From Vulcanimicrobiota bacterium (GTDB lineage: Bacteria; Vulcanimicrobiota; Vulcanimicrobiia; Vulcanimicrobiales; Vulcanimicrobiaceae): a DNA stretch of 13,022 nt. Below the pieces are notes generated by a model. It had not been told where the DNA came from. It was given only the letters and a program-made list of their open reading frames with translations, and ran no database searches. Both the position numbers and the translations under genes were made by a program. The stretch lies in contig JACRTZ010000155.1 in the NCBI GenBank assembly GCA_014304965.1, positions 1 to 13,022 of the forward strand. The letters are read 5' to 3'. Below are positions 7,101 to 13,022 of the stretch, piece by piece. Position 1 is the first letter of the stretch. Each line of letters starts with the position of its first letter.

Positions 7101-7179
7101 CGCGGCGCTAACGGCGCTCGCTCTGGTCGCGACCGGCTTCGCCCTGGGCGCGCCGGCTCGAGCGGCCCTGCCGGCGCGC
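7039..7179 (+). other. In-frame upstream extension of the second barrel gene encoding a signal peptide
   Basis: The frame of the barrel gene at 7180 is open back to a TAG at 7036-7038. The open part contains RRRTNSAALTALALVATG followed by FALGAPARA, a textbook Sec signal (basic n-region, hydrophobic core, Ala-x-Ala cleavage). There is no ATG, GTG or TTG in this stretch. Candidate starts are ATA (7081), ATC (7066) or, less well, CTG (7123). None has a clear Shine-Dalgarno sequence, but re-initiation after the upstream gene's stop (7098-7100) could serve. The outer-membrane protein would not be exported if translation began at GTG 7180. Confidence 0.7.
7047..7082 (+). repeat. Short direct repeats in the 3' end of the copy-A partner gene
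   Basis: CCGATTCCGT occurs at 7047-7056 and 7068-7077, and GTTCAAT at 7061-7067 and 7076-7082. They encode the PIPSPFNPIPFN tail. They also sit exactly where the next gene would have to begin if its signal peptide is translated, so slippage here could affect the start of that gene. Confidence 0.55.
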
Positions 7180-8706
7180 GTGGACGTGCGCGGCGATTCG
7201 ATCGGTCTCTATACGTTCTCAAGCGCGCCGCTGCTCGCGATCGAAGGGCACGCCGTCGTGACGATCGGCGCGCGCACGATCGTGGCCGACTTCGCGCGCT
7301 ACGACCTGCGCGCGAATCGCCTCGTCGCAAGCGGCCACGTGGGCGTCCGCAACGGCACCCGCGCTTTTCAGGCTGACGCGTACGCGCTCGACCTCGAAAG
7401 CGGGCAGGCGATCGTCCTTCGGTTGGCGCCGGAACCGACATCGCTTGCCGTCGTTGACGACAATATCGCCGCGGCACAAGAGCAGCCGCCGGATCTTTCC
7501 ACCTTCCGAATGGTCGAGGTGGGCGGCGTCAAGCCGTTTCTTCGCACGCGGCACGCATCGGTCTCGCCGAACGCGACCGTGCGACTCACCCCGGCCTACG
7601 TTCCAACCGGACCGGGCCCCGAGCTGCCGCTGCCGTCGTACCTCTACACGATCGCGCAAACGAATTTTTCGCAGAGCGCGCTGCCGGCGGCCATCTTCGA
7701 TCAGCCGTACCCGCTTTCGGGTACCGCGAATTCGCTCTTAGCCGGACATCTGCGCTACGATTCGCAAAACGGAGCGACCGTCGCGGTGGACGAGCACCTC
7801 GTCTCGAGCAACACGGCATATGCGGTCGTTTCGATCATTCCGCTGCGCGGAAAGCGCGTGGACCTCAACGCTTTCACGCAACTGACGCGCGGCGTCACCG
7901 AATCGCTGACCGCGACCCGGCTCTACGGCCCGTTCCAAACCAATTTCGCTTCGTCGAACCTCCAGTGGACCAGCCCTTCGAGCCGGACCACCTTGGTCGC
8001 GACCCAGTTCGGATCGTCCAACCGTTTCGACGTGACGCTTTCGACGCTCGACCATTTTGTGGCGCCGTTCTTTACGTACAAACTGCAAGTCGGCTACGGA
8101 TACGATCACAATCCGGGGGCGTTGCCGTTCGCGAACGCGTTTCGCATTTCGACCTACGGGTACGTCGCGTCGCCGAATTTCGTGCTGCCGCTCGGCATTG
8201 CCGCCAGCGGAAAATATGAATACTCGCTCGCCGCCTACGATTTTCCGCACGAGGTCACGAACGGAACGCTCACCGCCACGATGTCGCGCCGCGTCGACCG
8301 GAACCTCTCGTTCTTCGGACAAGTGTCGTTCGCGCAAACGGCAAATCGTTATCGTGACAATTCGGCCCGGCTGCTCGGGCTTCCCGATCCGACCCTGCCG
8401 TTCACGACGCCCGACGGAACAGCGTACCCGGGCTACTTCGCCTACGTCGGACTCAACACGTATCGGACGTATCTTCTCCAAACCACACTGCGCCCGCGCG
8501 GCGGCGAGAACAGCGTGCAACTCTCGTTGACGCACACGCGCGACTTTCCGCAATTTCACGGCCTCGGGCGGCCGCCGCTCTACGCGACGCTGGCAGTCAC
8601 GCAGCGGCTGGGTTCGACGCTCCGCGTGGACATCGCACGCTCGTACGCCTTCGGCTGGGGCGGCCAATACTTCTCGCCGCAGTATTCGCTCAGCATCTCT
8701 CCATGA
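7180..8706 (+). CDS. LptD/OstA-like outer-membrane beta-barrel protein, copy B
   Basis: From the first conventional start (GTG 7180) this gives 508 residues; the real protein is probably about 33 residues longer and begins with the signal peptide encoded just upstream. Residues 1-80 form an OstA-type jellyroll (SIGLYTFSSAPLLAIEGHAV, then ARYDLRANRLVASGHVGVRN). The linker FLRTRHASVSPNATVRLTPA (120-139) and the barrel follow. Landmarks line up with copy A: NFSQSAL versus NFSQNAL, HLRYDSQN versus HLRYDQQN, DEHLVS versus EEHQVS, and the closing ARSYAFGWGG versus SRSYFFNFGG. It is therefore a tandem paralogue with substantial divergence and a shorter barrel region. The next gene overlaps its stop by ATGA. 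The expected location is the outer membrane. The cargo is unknown, and LPS assembly is only one possibility. Confidence 0.85.
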   Translation: MDVRGDSIGLYTFSSAPLLAIEGHAVVTIGARTIVADFARYDLRANRLVASGHVGVRNGTRAFQADAYALDLESGQAIVLRLAPEPTSLAVVDDNIAAAQEQPPDLSTFRMVEVGGVKPFLRTRHASVSPNATVRLTPAYVPTGPGPELPLPSYLYTIAQTNFSQSALPAAIFDQPYPLSGTANSLLAGHLRYDSQNGATVAVDEHLVSSNTAYAVVSIIPLRGKRVDLNAFTQLTRGVTESLTATRLYGPFQTNFASSNLQWTSPSSRTTLVATQFGSSNRFDVTLSTLDHFVAPFFTYKLQVGYGYDHNPGALPFANAFRISTYGYVASPNFVLPLGIAASGKYEYSLAAYDFPHEVTNGTLTATMSRRVDRNLSFFGQVSFAQTANRYRDNSARLLGLPDPTLPFTTPDGTAYPGYFAYVGLNTYRTYLLQTTLRPRGGENSVQLSLTHTRDFPQFHGLGRPPLYATLAVTQRLGSTLRVDIARSYAFGWGGQYFSPQYSLSISP

Positions 8707-9392
8707 AGTGCGCATCGATTCTCGCGGCCGCCGCAGCTGCCGCCTTCGCAAGCATCCCGGCGCAGGCGCAAACCCCGGCGCTCACCGTCACCGTCGTCGG
8801 ACAGGTGCTCGCGGTCGGCAACGGCTACCTCGCTTTTACGACGGGCGAAGCGGTGCTGCTCGGTCCGCGTCTCGCCGTGCCGGCGACGCTTTCGCCCGGG
8901 ACGTTCGTTCGGCTTACGTTCGATCCGGTCACGCACGCGGCGATCGCGCTCGAGCTGCGTCCCAAAGCGCTCGCACCGGGCGATCTCGACGCGGCGCACT
9001 TGCCGCGCGCGTACGTCAGCGGTTCGCCCGGGTCGCGTCGCATCGGGCCCCCTCTGCTCGGCGCGGAAGCCGGTGCGGAGCTCGGACGCATCGTCGCCGT
9101 CACGATCGACGTGCGCGTTCCCGACAACACGCCGGCCAACGACGATATCTATCTTGCAACCGATCGCACCAATTACGGTCCCGCAGAAATCCGGATGTTG
9201 CGGATTGACGCGCGGACGTGGAGTGCAGCCATGAAAGTTCCGGCGGGTACCGTGCTGCATTACGAGTTTACGCGCGGCTCGTTCCCGACGATCGAACGCG
9301 ACCGGCTCGGCGGCCTCATCGTTCCGCGCGCGTTAATCGCGCGCGCCGATCGAACCTACCACGACGCGGTCGCGCGCTGGGCCGATATTTAA
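8703..9392 (+). CDS. Secreted protein with small beta domain and CBM20/E-set-like domain, copy B
   Basis: This encodes 229 residues and starts with ATGA overlapping the copy-B barrel stop. The signal peptide MKCASILAAAAAAAF..AQA has a likely cut after residue 22. The Cys at position 3 is not a lipobox, so it is not an LptE-like lipoprotein. Residues 28-88 are a small beta domain (VTVVGQVLAVGNGYLAFTTG), parallel to FSGQLLDYRANYVFFTTGDG of copy A. Residues 130-227 are the CBM20/E-set-like sandwich: VRVPDNTPANDDIYLATDRT, RMLRIDARTWSAAM, HYEFTRGSFPTIERDRLGG, and YHDAVARWAD, the usual closing strand of this domain type. It is more compact than copy A because it lacks the Pro-rich linker and tail. 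It is probably a periplasmic partner of the barrel before it. The gene ends 7 bases before an opposing gene. Confidence 0.85.
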   Translation: MKCASILAAAAAAAFASIPAQAQTPALTVTVVGQVLAVGNGYLAFTTGEAVLLGPRLAVPATLSPGTFVRLTFDPVTHAAIALELRPKALAPGDLDAAHLPRAYVSGSPGSRRIGPPLLGAEAGAELGRIVAVTIDVRVPDNTPANDDIYLATDRTNYGPAEIRMLRIDARTWSAAMKVPAGTVLHYEFTRGSFPTIERDRLGGLIVPRALIARADRTYHDAVARWADI

Positions 9393-9399
9393 AGGAAGA

Positions 9400-9822
9400 C
9401 TATTCCACGCGCATTTCGAGCGTGCGAAAAATCTGCTTGCCGTTCTCCGCCGTCGCGACCACGCGGACCTCGTACGTTCCTCGAAACACCGGCGGCATAT
9501 TCGCCGGAATCGAAAACGACATGGTGAAGTGCCCGGGCGCTCCCTTGACGAACGCAAACTCGTAGTTCGGAAAAAACCGGTTAACTTGCACCGCACCGCG
9601 CACCACGACGATATCCGGACTCGTGCGCGCTTCCCAGTTGACCGTATCGCCGGCGTGCACGACGTGCGGCGTGGCTCGCAGCCAATAGAAGGTAGCGAGC
9701 GCAGCCTTCGTCGCGGGCGGCGCGGGGGCGGCGGCGGTCCCAAGCGGCACGGCGATCGCGAGCGCCGACAACAGGAGGACAAGGGCTCGCCTGCGAGCGG
9801 TTGAACCCGCTGGCGATGGCAT
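9400..9822 (-). CDS. Small secreted Ig-like (E-set) protein of unknown function
   Basis: This encodes 140 residues from ATG 9822. Residues 1-32 are a signal peptide (ARRRALVLLLSALAIAVPLG, then TAAA). The rest is a single all-beta domain: ATFYWLRATPHVVHAGDTVN, VNRFFPNYEFAFVKG, GHFTMSFSIPANMPPVFRGT, and YEVRVVATAENG. The pattern 'V.aGdtV.w', a conserved-looking 'F.i.a..p...rG.Y.v.v.A', and the length fit an Ig-like/E-set fold, but I do not recognise a named family. The same frame stays open to 9948; 9822 is chosen because the signal peptide follows it directly and the extra residues look non-protein-like. Its stop lies 7 bases from the opposing copy-B partner gene, and its start overlaps the opposing start at 9816 by 7 bases. 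It interrupts an otherwise + strand run. Confidence 0.75.
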   Translation of the reverse strand: MPSPAGSTARRRALVLLLSALAIAVPLGTAAAPAPPATKAALATFYWLRATPHVVHAGDTVNWEARTSPDIVVVRGAVQVNRFFPNYEFAFVKGAPGHFTMSFSIPANMPPVFRGTYEVRVVATAENGKQIFRTLEMRVE

Positions 9823-10757
9823 ACCGGCCGATCGATCTCCGTCGTCTTGCCGTGACGTCGCTCGAAGAGCGACCGTCGAAAGTCCGCAGCGAAGACGCGG
9901 GCCGGACCGTTTCCACCGATGCTTCATTCCGGCAGTGGTTCGACGCATTGCCCAACATCCTCGCCGGAGAGTCGCTGCGCGACCTTGTGGGTCGCACAGC
10001 CACCGCGATCGAACGCGGGCGGCCGGTCATGCTCGGCATGGGCGGCCACGTCATCAAGGTTGGCTTGAACTCCATGGTTTGCGACCTCGTCCGGGACGGA
10101 TTGCTGGCCGCCGTCGTCTCGAACGGCTCGGTGACGATCCACGATACCGAACTCGCGATGGTCGGCAAGACGTCCGAAGATGTGGACACGGCGCTCCAAG
10201 ACGGCACGTTCGGTATGTCGGGCGAGACCGCCGGCTTCATCCTGGGCGCGATCGCCGAGCGGCGGGAGCTCGGCATCGGCCGCGCGCTCGGCAGCGCCTT
10301 GCTCGACCGTGGCGCGCCGCATGCCGAAACGTCGGTGCTCGCGACTTGCGCCGCGAAAGACGTGCCGCTCTGCGTGACGATCGCGATCGGAACGGACATC
10401 GTACACGCGCATCCGCAAGCGGACGGCGCAGCGCTCGGCGAAGCGGCGCTCGTCGATTTTCGCGTGCTCTGTTCGGTCGTCGCAGATTTGCTCGACGGCG
10501 GCGTGTATCTCAATTTTGGTTCGGCGGTCTTGCTGCCCGAGGTGTTCCTCAAGGCGGTGAGCGTCGCGCGCACCCTCGGTCATCGCGGCGACTTCACGAC
10601 GGCCGATTTCGATTTCATCCGGCAGTACCGTCCGCTGACCAACGTCGTGCGGCGCCCGCACCTGGGCACTGCCGGTAAAGGCTACTCGTTTACCGGCCAT
10701 CACGAATTGCTGTTCCCGCTCTTCTGGCAAGCCGTTCGGAGCAGGCTCGCGGGATGA
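9816..10757 (+). CDS. Conserved protein of unknown function with GMGGHVIKVGL motif
   Basis: This encodes 313 residues from ATG 9816; an earlier in-frame TTG (9801) is less likely because family members begin at about the 'YRPIDL' segment. It is a cytoplasmic alpha/beta protein with no signal or membrane helix. Strong motifs include GMGGHVIKVGLNSMVCDLVR (74-93, Gly-rich and nucleotide-binding-like), VSNGSVTIHDTELAMVGKTS (101-120), IAIGTDIVHAHPQADGAALG (189-208), DGGVYLNFGSAVLLPEVFLK (227-246) and AGKGYSFTGHHELLFPLF (286-303). Many His/Asp residues in conserved-looking loops suggest an enzyme. I recall similar proteins in many bacteria, generally unannotated, with an overall look of Rossmann-type folds such as deoxyhypusine synthase. 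That resemblance is not secure enough to name it. ATGA overlaps the glycosyltransferase start, so the two are probably co-translated. Confidence 0.85.
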   Translation: MAYRPIDLRRLAVTSLEERPSKVRSEDAGRTVSTDASFRQWFDALPNILAGESLRDLVGRTATAIERGRPVMLGMGGHVIKVGLNSMVCDLVRDGLLAAVVSNGSVTIHDTELAMVGKTSEDVDTALQDGTFGMSGETAGFILGAIAERRELGIGRALGSALLDRGAPHAETSVLATCAAKDVPLCVTIAIGTDIVHAHPQADGAALGEAALVDFRVLCSVVADLLDGGVYLNFGSAVLLPEVFLKAVSVARTLGHRGDFTTADFDFIRQYRPLTNVVRRPHLGTAGKGYSFTGHHELLFPLFWQAVRSRLAG

Positions 10758-11737
10758 GCCTCATCAGCATCGTCGCGCCGCTCTTCAACGAAGAGAGCAA
10801 CGTTGCGGAACTCGTCCGCCGTCTGAGCGACCTCTGCGCGCGCATCGCTGCCGGCGGCGACGACTACGAGATCGTCGCCGTAGATGACGGGTCGCAAGAC
10901 GGCACCCTCGCAGCACTTCACGCGGCGCAACGCGTTGAACCGCGCCTCGTCGTGCTTTCGCTCTCGCGCAACTTCGGCCATCAGATCGCGGCCACGGCCG
11001 GTCTCGAAGCGGCGAAGGGCGACGCGATCGTGCTGATGGACGGCGACTTGCAAGATCCACCCGAACTGATCGTGCGGCTCGTCGAGAAATGGCGCGAAGA
11101 CTACGACGTCGTCTACGCGGTGCGGCGCGTGCGCAGGGGTGAGGGCCGTTTCAAACTCTGGACCGCGCGGACGTTTTATCGCGTGATCCGGCGGTTGACG
11201 AACGTCGCGATTCCCGTCGACACCGGGGACTTTCGCTTGATGAGTCGCCGCGTCGTGGACGCGCTCGCCGAATCGCGCGAACGGCACCGCTTCTTACGCG
11301 GCCTCGTCAGTTGGGTCGGCTACAAGCAGATCGGCGTTGAGTACGATCGCGATGCGCGTTACTCGGGCGTGACGAAATATCCGTTTTCGAAGATGGTGCG
11401 TTTCGCATTCGACGGCATCACCTCGTTCTCGGAAGTTCCGCTGCGGCTCGCGACCTATCTCGGCTTCGGCGTGAGCGTGTTCAGCTTCGTTTATACGATC
11501 GTCGTCTTCGTGCTGAAATTTCTCGGACTCAACGAGCCCGGTTACACGTCCACCATGGCCGCGATTCTCTTCTTGGGCGGCGTGCAGTTGATCGGAATCG
11601 GCATCTTAGGCGAATACGTCGGCCGCATCTACGAACAGGTGAAAGGCCGTCCGCTCTATCTCGTGGCGAGCCTCGAGCGCGGCTCGCCCGCCGCGGCCTC
11701 GGGTCCGCCGCCTGCCTCGGAAGCAATCTCGAAGTAA
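10754..11737 (+). CDS. Polyprenyl-phosphate glycosyltransferase (GT2, DPM1/GtrB/ArnC type)
   Basis: This encodes 327 residues. Family 2 glycosyltransferases of this group move a sugar from a nucleotide sugar to undecaprenyl or dolichyl phosphate on the cytoplasmic face of the membrane. Residues 1-220 are the GT-A domain: SIVAPLFNEESNV (5-17), IVAVDDGSQDGT (40-51), SLSRNFGHQIAATAG (69-83), and LMDGDLQDPPE (94-104), which contains the metal-binding DxD-like Asp95/Asp98. They continue with DTGDFRLMSRRVVDAL and GVTKYPFSKM. Two C-terminal membrane helices follow (about 232-256 and 267-290), then the typical IGILGEYVGRIYEQVKGRPLY segment around 281-302 and a short Ala/Pro/Ser tail. The start overlaps the upstream gene as ATGA. 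Its last 82 bases overlap the opposing phosphorylase gene. The sugar donor cannot be told from sequence. Confidence 0.95.
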   Translation: MSLISIVAPLFNEESNVAELVRRLSDLCARIAAGGDDYEIVAVDDGSQDGTLAALHAAQRVEPRLVVLSLSRNFGHQIAATAGLEAAKGDAIVLMDGDLQDPPELIVRLVEKWREDYDVVYAVRRVRRGEGRFKLWTARTFYRVIRRLTNVAIPVDTGDFRLMSRRVVDALAESRERHRFLRGLVSWVGYKQIGVEYDRDARYSGVTKYPFSKMVRFAFDGITSFSEVPLRLATYLGFGVSVFSFVYTIVVFVLKFLGLNEPGYTSTMAAILFLGGVQLIGIGILGEYVGRIYEQVKGRPLYLVASLERGSPAAASGPPPASEAISK

Positions 11738-12972
11738 ACGAGCGGCCGCGGTGGCGGCGCGCTATCCGCGAGGCCGTAGGCGGCCAGCACGTCTTCGCCC
11801 GACTCTCCGCCGAAAACCGTCGCGAGGACGTCGCCCGCGGTTACCGCGTCGCCGATCCGTTTGTGCACGAAAACCCCGGCCGTCCCGCCGAAGCGCTCGG
11901 TCAGCGCGCGCGCGAACAATCCGAGTTTCGGCGCGTCGATCGTCGCGACGAAGCCCGAGCGGTTTGCGCGCACCTCGAGCATACGGGCGTGAGGCCGCAG
12001 CGCATCGAGCGCTCCGGGGGCCGCTCCTTGCGCGGCGAGCATCCGTTCCAGCATCTCGTAGGCCGCGCCGGAATCGAGCGCGTGTCGAATCGCGCCGGCG
12101 GCATCGCCTGCAAATCCGGCCGTTTCGAGCATCTTGGTCGCGAGGATCGCGCAGAGTGCCAACAAGCGCGGGTCGCGCCGCCCGTTTCGCAGGAAGTCGC
12201 GGGCTTCGATCGCCTCGAGACCGGTCCCGATCGCCGGACCGAGCGGTTCGTTCATGTCCGTAACGACTGCAGCACAGCGTCGCCCGAAACTCTCGGCGAT
12301 GTGCACCATCGTGCGCGATAGCGCTTCGACCTCGCTCAAGTCTTTGAAGAAGGCGCCGCGTCCGACCTTGACGTCGAACACGATGGAGGGCGCGCCGGCA
12401 GCGATCTTCTTGGAAACGATGGACGCGGCGACGAGGCCGAGCGATTGCACGGTCGAGGTTCGGTCGCGAAGCGCGTACATACGCTTGTCCGCGGGCACGA
12501 GGCGCGCGCTCTGCGCGGCGACCGCGCAGCCCACCGTTCGCACTTGCTCCGCGAACGCTTCGGGAGATAGATCGGTGCGAACGCCCGGTATGGCCTCGAG
12601 TTTATCGAGCGTGCCGCCCGTATGTCCGAGCGCGCGGCCCGACAACTTCGCCACGGGAATCCCGCACGCCGCGGCGATCGGTACGACGATCAGCGAGGCC
12701 GTGTCTGCGACGCCGCCCGACGAGTGCTTGTCCACGCAGTTCGCGACCGGCGGCGCGAGGGTTTCGCCACTCTCCACCATGGCGCGCGTGAGCGCCGCCG
12801 CTTCGGGTTCGTCGATGCCTTTGAAATAGCAGGCCATGAAAAGCGCGGCCAGCTGCGCTTCCTCGATCGCATCGGACATGTACCCCGCAACGACGGCCTG
12901 CCACTCGGCATCGTCGAGCGCGGCGCCGTCGCGTTTGCGCGCGATCGTGCGGCGCATGTCGAAGTCACTCAT
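11656..12972 (-). CDS. Pyrimidine-nucleoside / thymidine phosphorylase
   Basis: This 438-residue cytoplasmic enzyme cleaves pyrimidine nucleosides with phosphate to give the base and (deoxy)ribose 1-phosphate, the substrate of DeoB. Family signatures are VDKHSSGGVAD (80-90), which binds phosphate, and SGRALGHTGGTLDKLE (111-126). YALRDRTSTVQSLGLVAASI leads into VSKK with the base-contacting Arg169, Ser184 and Lys188, spaced as Arg171/Ser186/Lys190 are in Escherichia coli thymidine phosphorylase. FDVKVGRGAF follows. The C-terminal barrel-hybrid-like domain (HKRIGDAVTAGDVLATVF) ends near PLVYFEI. Another 20-odd residues (ASEAGGG..GEPRSRLATR) are encoded antisense to the glycosyltransferase tail and look like read-through. 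ATG 12972 overlaps an upstream gene on the same strand. Whether it is DeoA-like or Pdp-like in specificity is not decidable here. Confidence 0.95.
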   Translation of the reverse strand: MSDFDMRRTIARKRDGAALDDAEWQAVVAGYMSDAIEEAQLAALFMACYFKGIDEPEAAALTRAMVESGETLAPPVANCVDKHSSGGVADTASLIVVPIAAACGIPVAKLSGRALGHTGGTLDKLEAIPGVRTDLSPEAFAEQVRTVGCAVAAQSARLVPADKRMYALRDRTSTVQSLGLVAASIVSKKIAAGAPSIVFDVKVGRGAFFKDLSEVEALSRTMVHIAESFGRRCAAVVTDMNEPLGPAIGTGLEAIEARDFLRNGRRDPRLLALCAILATKMLETAGFAGDAAGAIRHALDSGAAYEMLERMLAAQGAAPGALDALRPHARMLEVRANRSGFVATIDAPKLGLFARALTERFGGTAGVFVHKRIGDAVTAGDVLATVFGGESGEDVLAAYGLADSAPPPRPLVYFEIASEAGGGPEAAAGEPRSRLATR

Positions 12973-13022
12973 CGGTGTCGGCAGAGTTCGCGAACGCTTG
13001 CACGAAGCCCGCAGGGTGAAGG
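12965..13022 (-). CDS. 3' end of an unidentified gene upstream of the phosphorylase (partial)
   Basis: On the - strand a frame entering from the right edge reads LHPAGFVQAFANSADTDE and stops at TGA (12967-12965). It overlaps the phosphorylase start as ATGAGTGA. Its codon third positions are mostly G or C, better than those of the alternative frame that would stop at 12969. Overlap suggests one operon. Another nucleoside-salvage enzyme (for example a purine nucleoside phosphorylase) would fit the setting, but the tail is too short to say. Confidence 0.4.
   Translation of the reverse strand, partial: LHPAGFVQAFANSADTDE

Noticed and set aside
7036..7180. Fusion of the copy-A partner and copy-B barrel by slippage at the GGGGG run (7038-7042)
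   Set aside because: It would bury a complete signal peptide inside a fusion protein, and the module otherwise uses separate coupled genes. A non-canonical start is simpler.
7738..8751. A 337-residue - strand frame opposite the copy-B barrel gene
   Set aside because: It has the same Arg-rich antisense character; the + strand paralogy is decisive.
9393..9399. Terminator between the copy-B partner gene and the Ig-like gene
   Set aside because: The gap is only 7 bases, with no stem-loop and no T run on either strand.
9823..9948. Longer N-terminus for the Ig-like gene (start at 9948)
   Set aside because: The added residues are Arg/Ser-rich and precede a complete signal peptide that starts at ATG 9822. 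They are also antisense to the conserved N-terminus of the opposing gene.
9581..10573. A 330-residue - strand frame opposite the conserved unknown gene
   Set aside because: It is Ser/Thr/Arg-rich shadow sequence. The + strand frame has strongly patterned motifs and overlaps the downstream gene by ATGA.

Overview
The window is GC-rich, densely packed bacterial DNA with many 4-base stop/start overlaps, frequent GTG and TTG starts, and no RNA genes, insertion sequences or CRISPR arrays that I can see. MurJ, an undecaprenyl-phosphate sugar transferase and two LptD/OstA-like outer-membrane barrel proteins point to a diderm (two-membrane) bacterium. The style recalls high-GC uncultured lineages such as Eremiobacterota (WPS-2), but that placement is only inference.

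Layout. (1) 1-552, + strand: the probable 3' end of an unidentified gene, a perfect hairpin, and a small two-lobed hypothetical protein. (2) 549-4341, - strand, read right to left: deoB (phosphopentomutase), a bacterial sugar transferase, murJ, and the truncated remnant of a second MOP-type flippase. These four are linked by overlapping or nearly overlapping ends and look like one operon. (3) 4399-9392, + strand: a two-gene module present twice in tandem. Each copy has an OstA-domain/beta-barrel protein followed, through an ATGA overlap, by a secreted protein with an N-terminal small beta domain and a C-terminal CBM20/E-set-like sandwich. (4) 9400-9822, - strand: a small secreted Ig-like protein. 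(5) 9816-11737, + strand: a conserved protein of unknown function overlapping (ATGA) a polyprenyl-phosphate glycosyltransferase. (6) 11656-13022, - strand: pyrimidine-nucleoside phosphorylase and the last codons of another gene upstream of it.

How the genes may work together. DeoB and the pyrimidine-nucleoside phosphorylase act in successive steps of nucleoside salvage (nucleoside to pentose-1-phosphate to pentose-5-phosphate). They lie on the same strand but are separated by a 7.3-kb block that is mostly envelope-related and mostly on the opposite strand. This suggests that the envelope block interrupted an ancestral nucleoside-salvage cluster. The sugar transferase, MurJ, flippase remnant and GT2 enzyme handle lipid-linked sugars at the inner membrane, while the duplicated OstA/barrel modules would act in the periplasm and outer membrane.

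The most interesting item is the duplicated barrel plus CBM-like partner module. It looks like a dedicated outer-membrane export or assembly pair in which a sugar-binding-type protein sits where LptE would be expected. Two start-codon puzzles (murJ, and the second barrel gene) suggest non-canonical AUN initiation or annotation traps.
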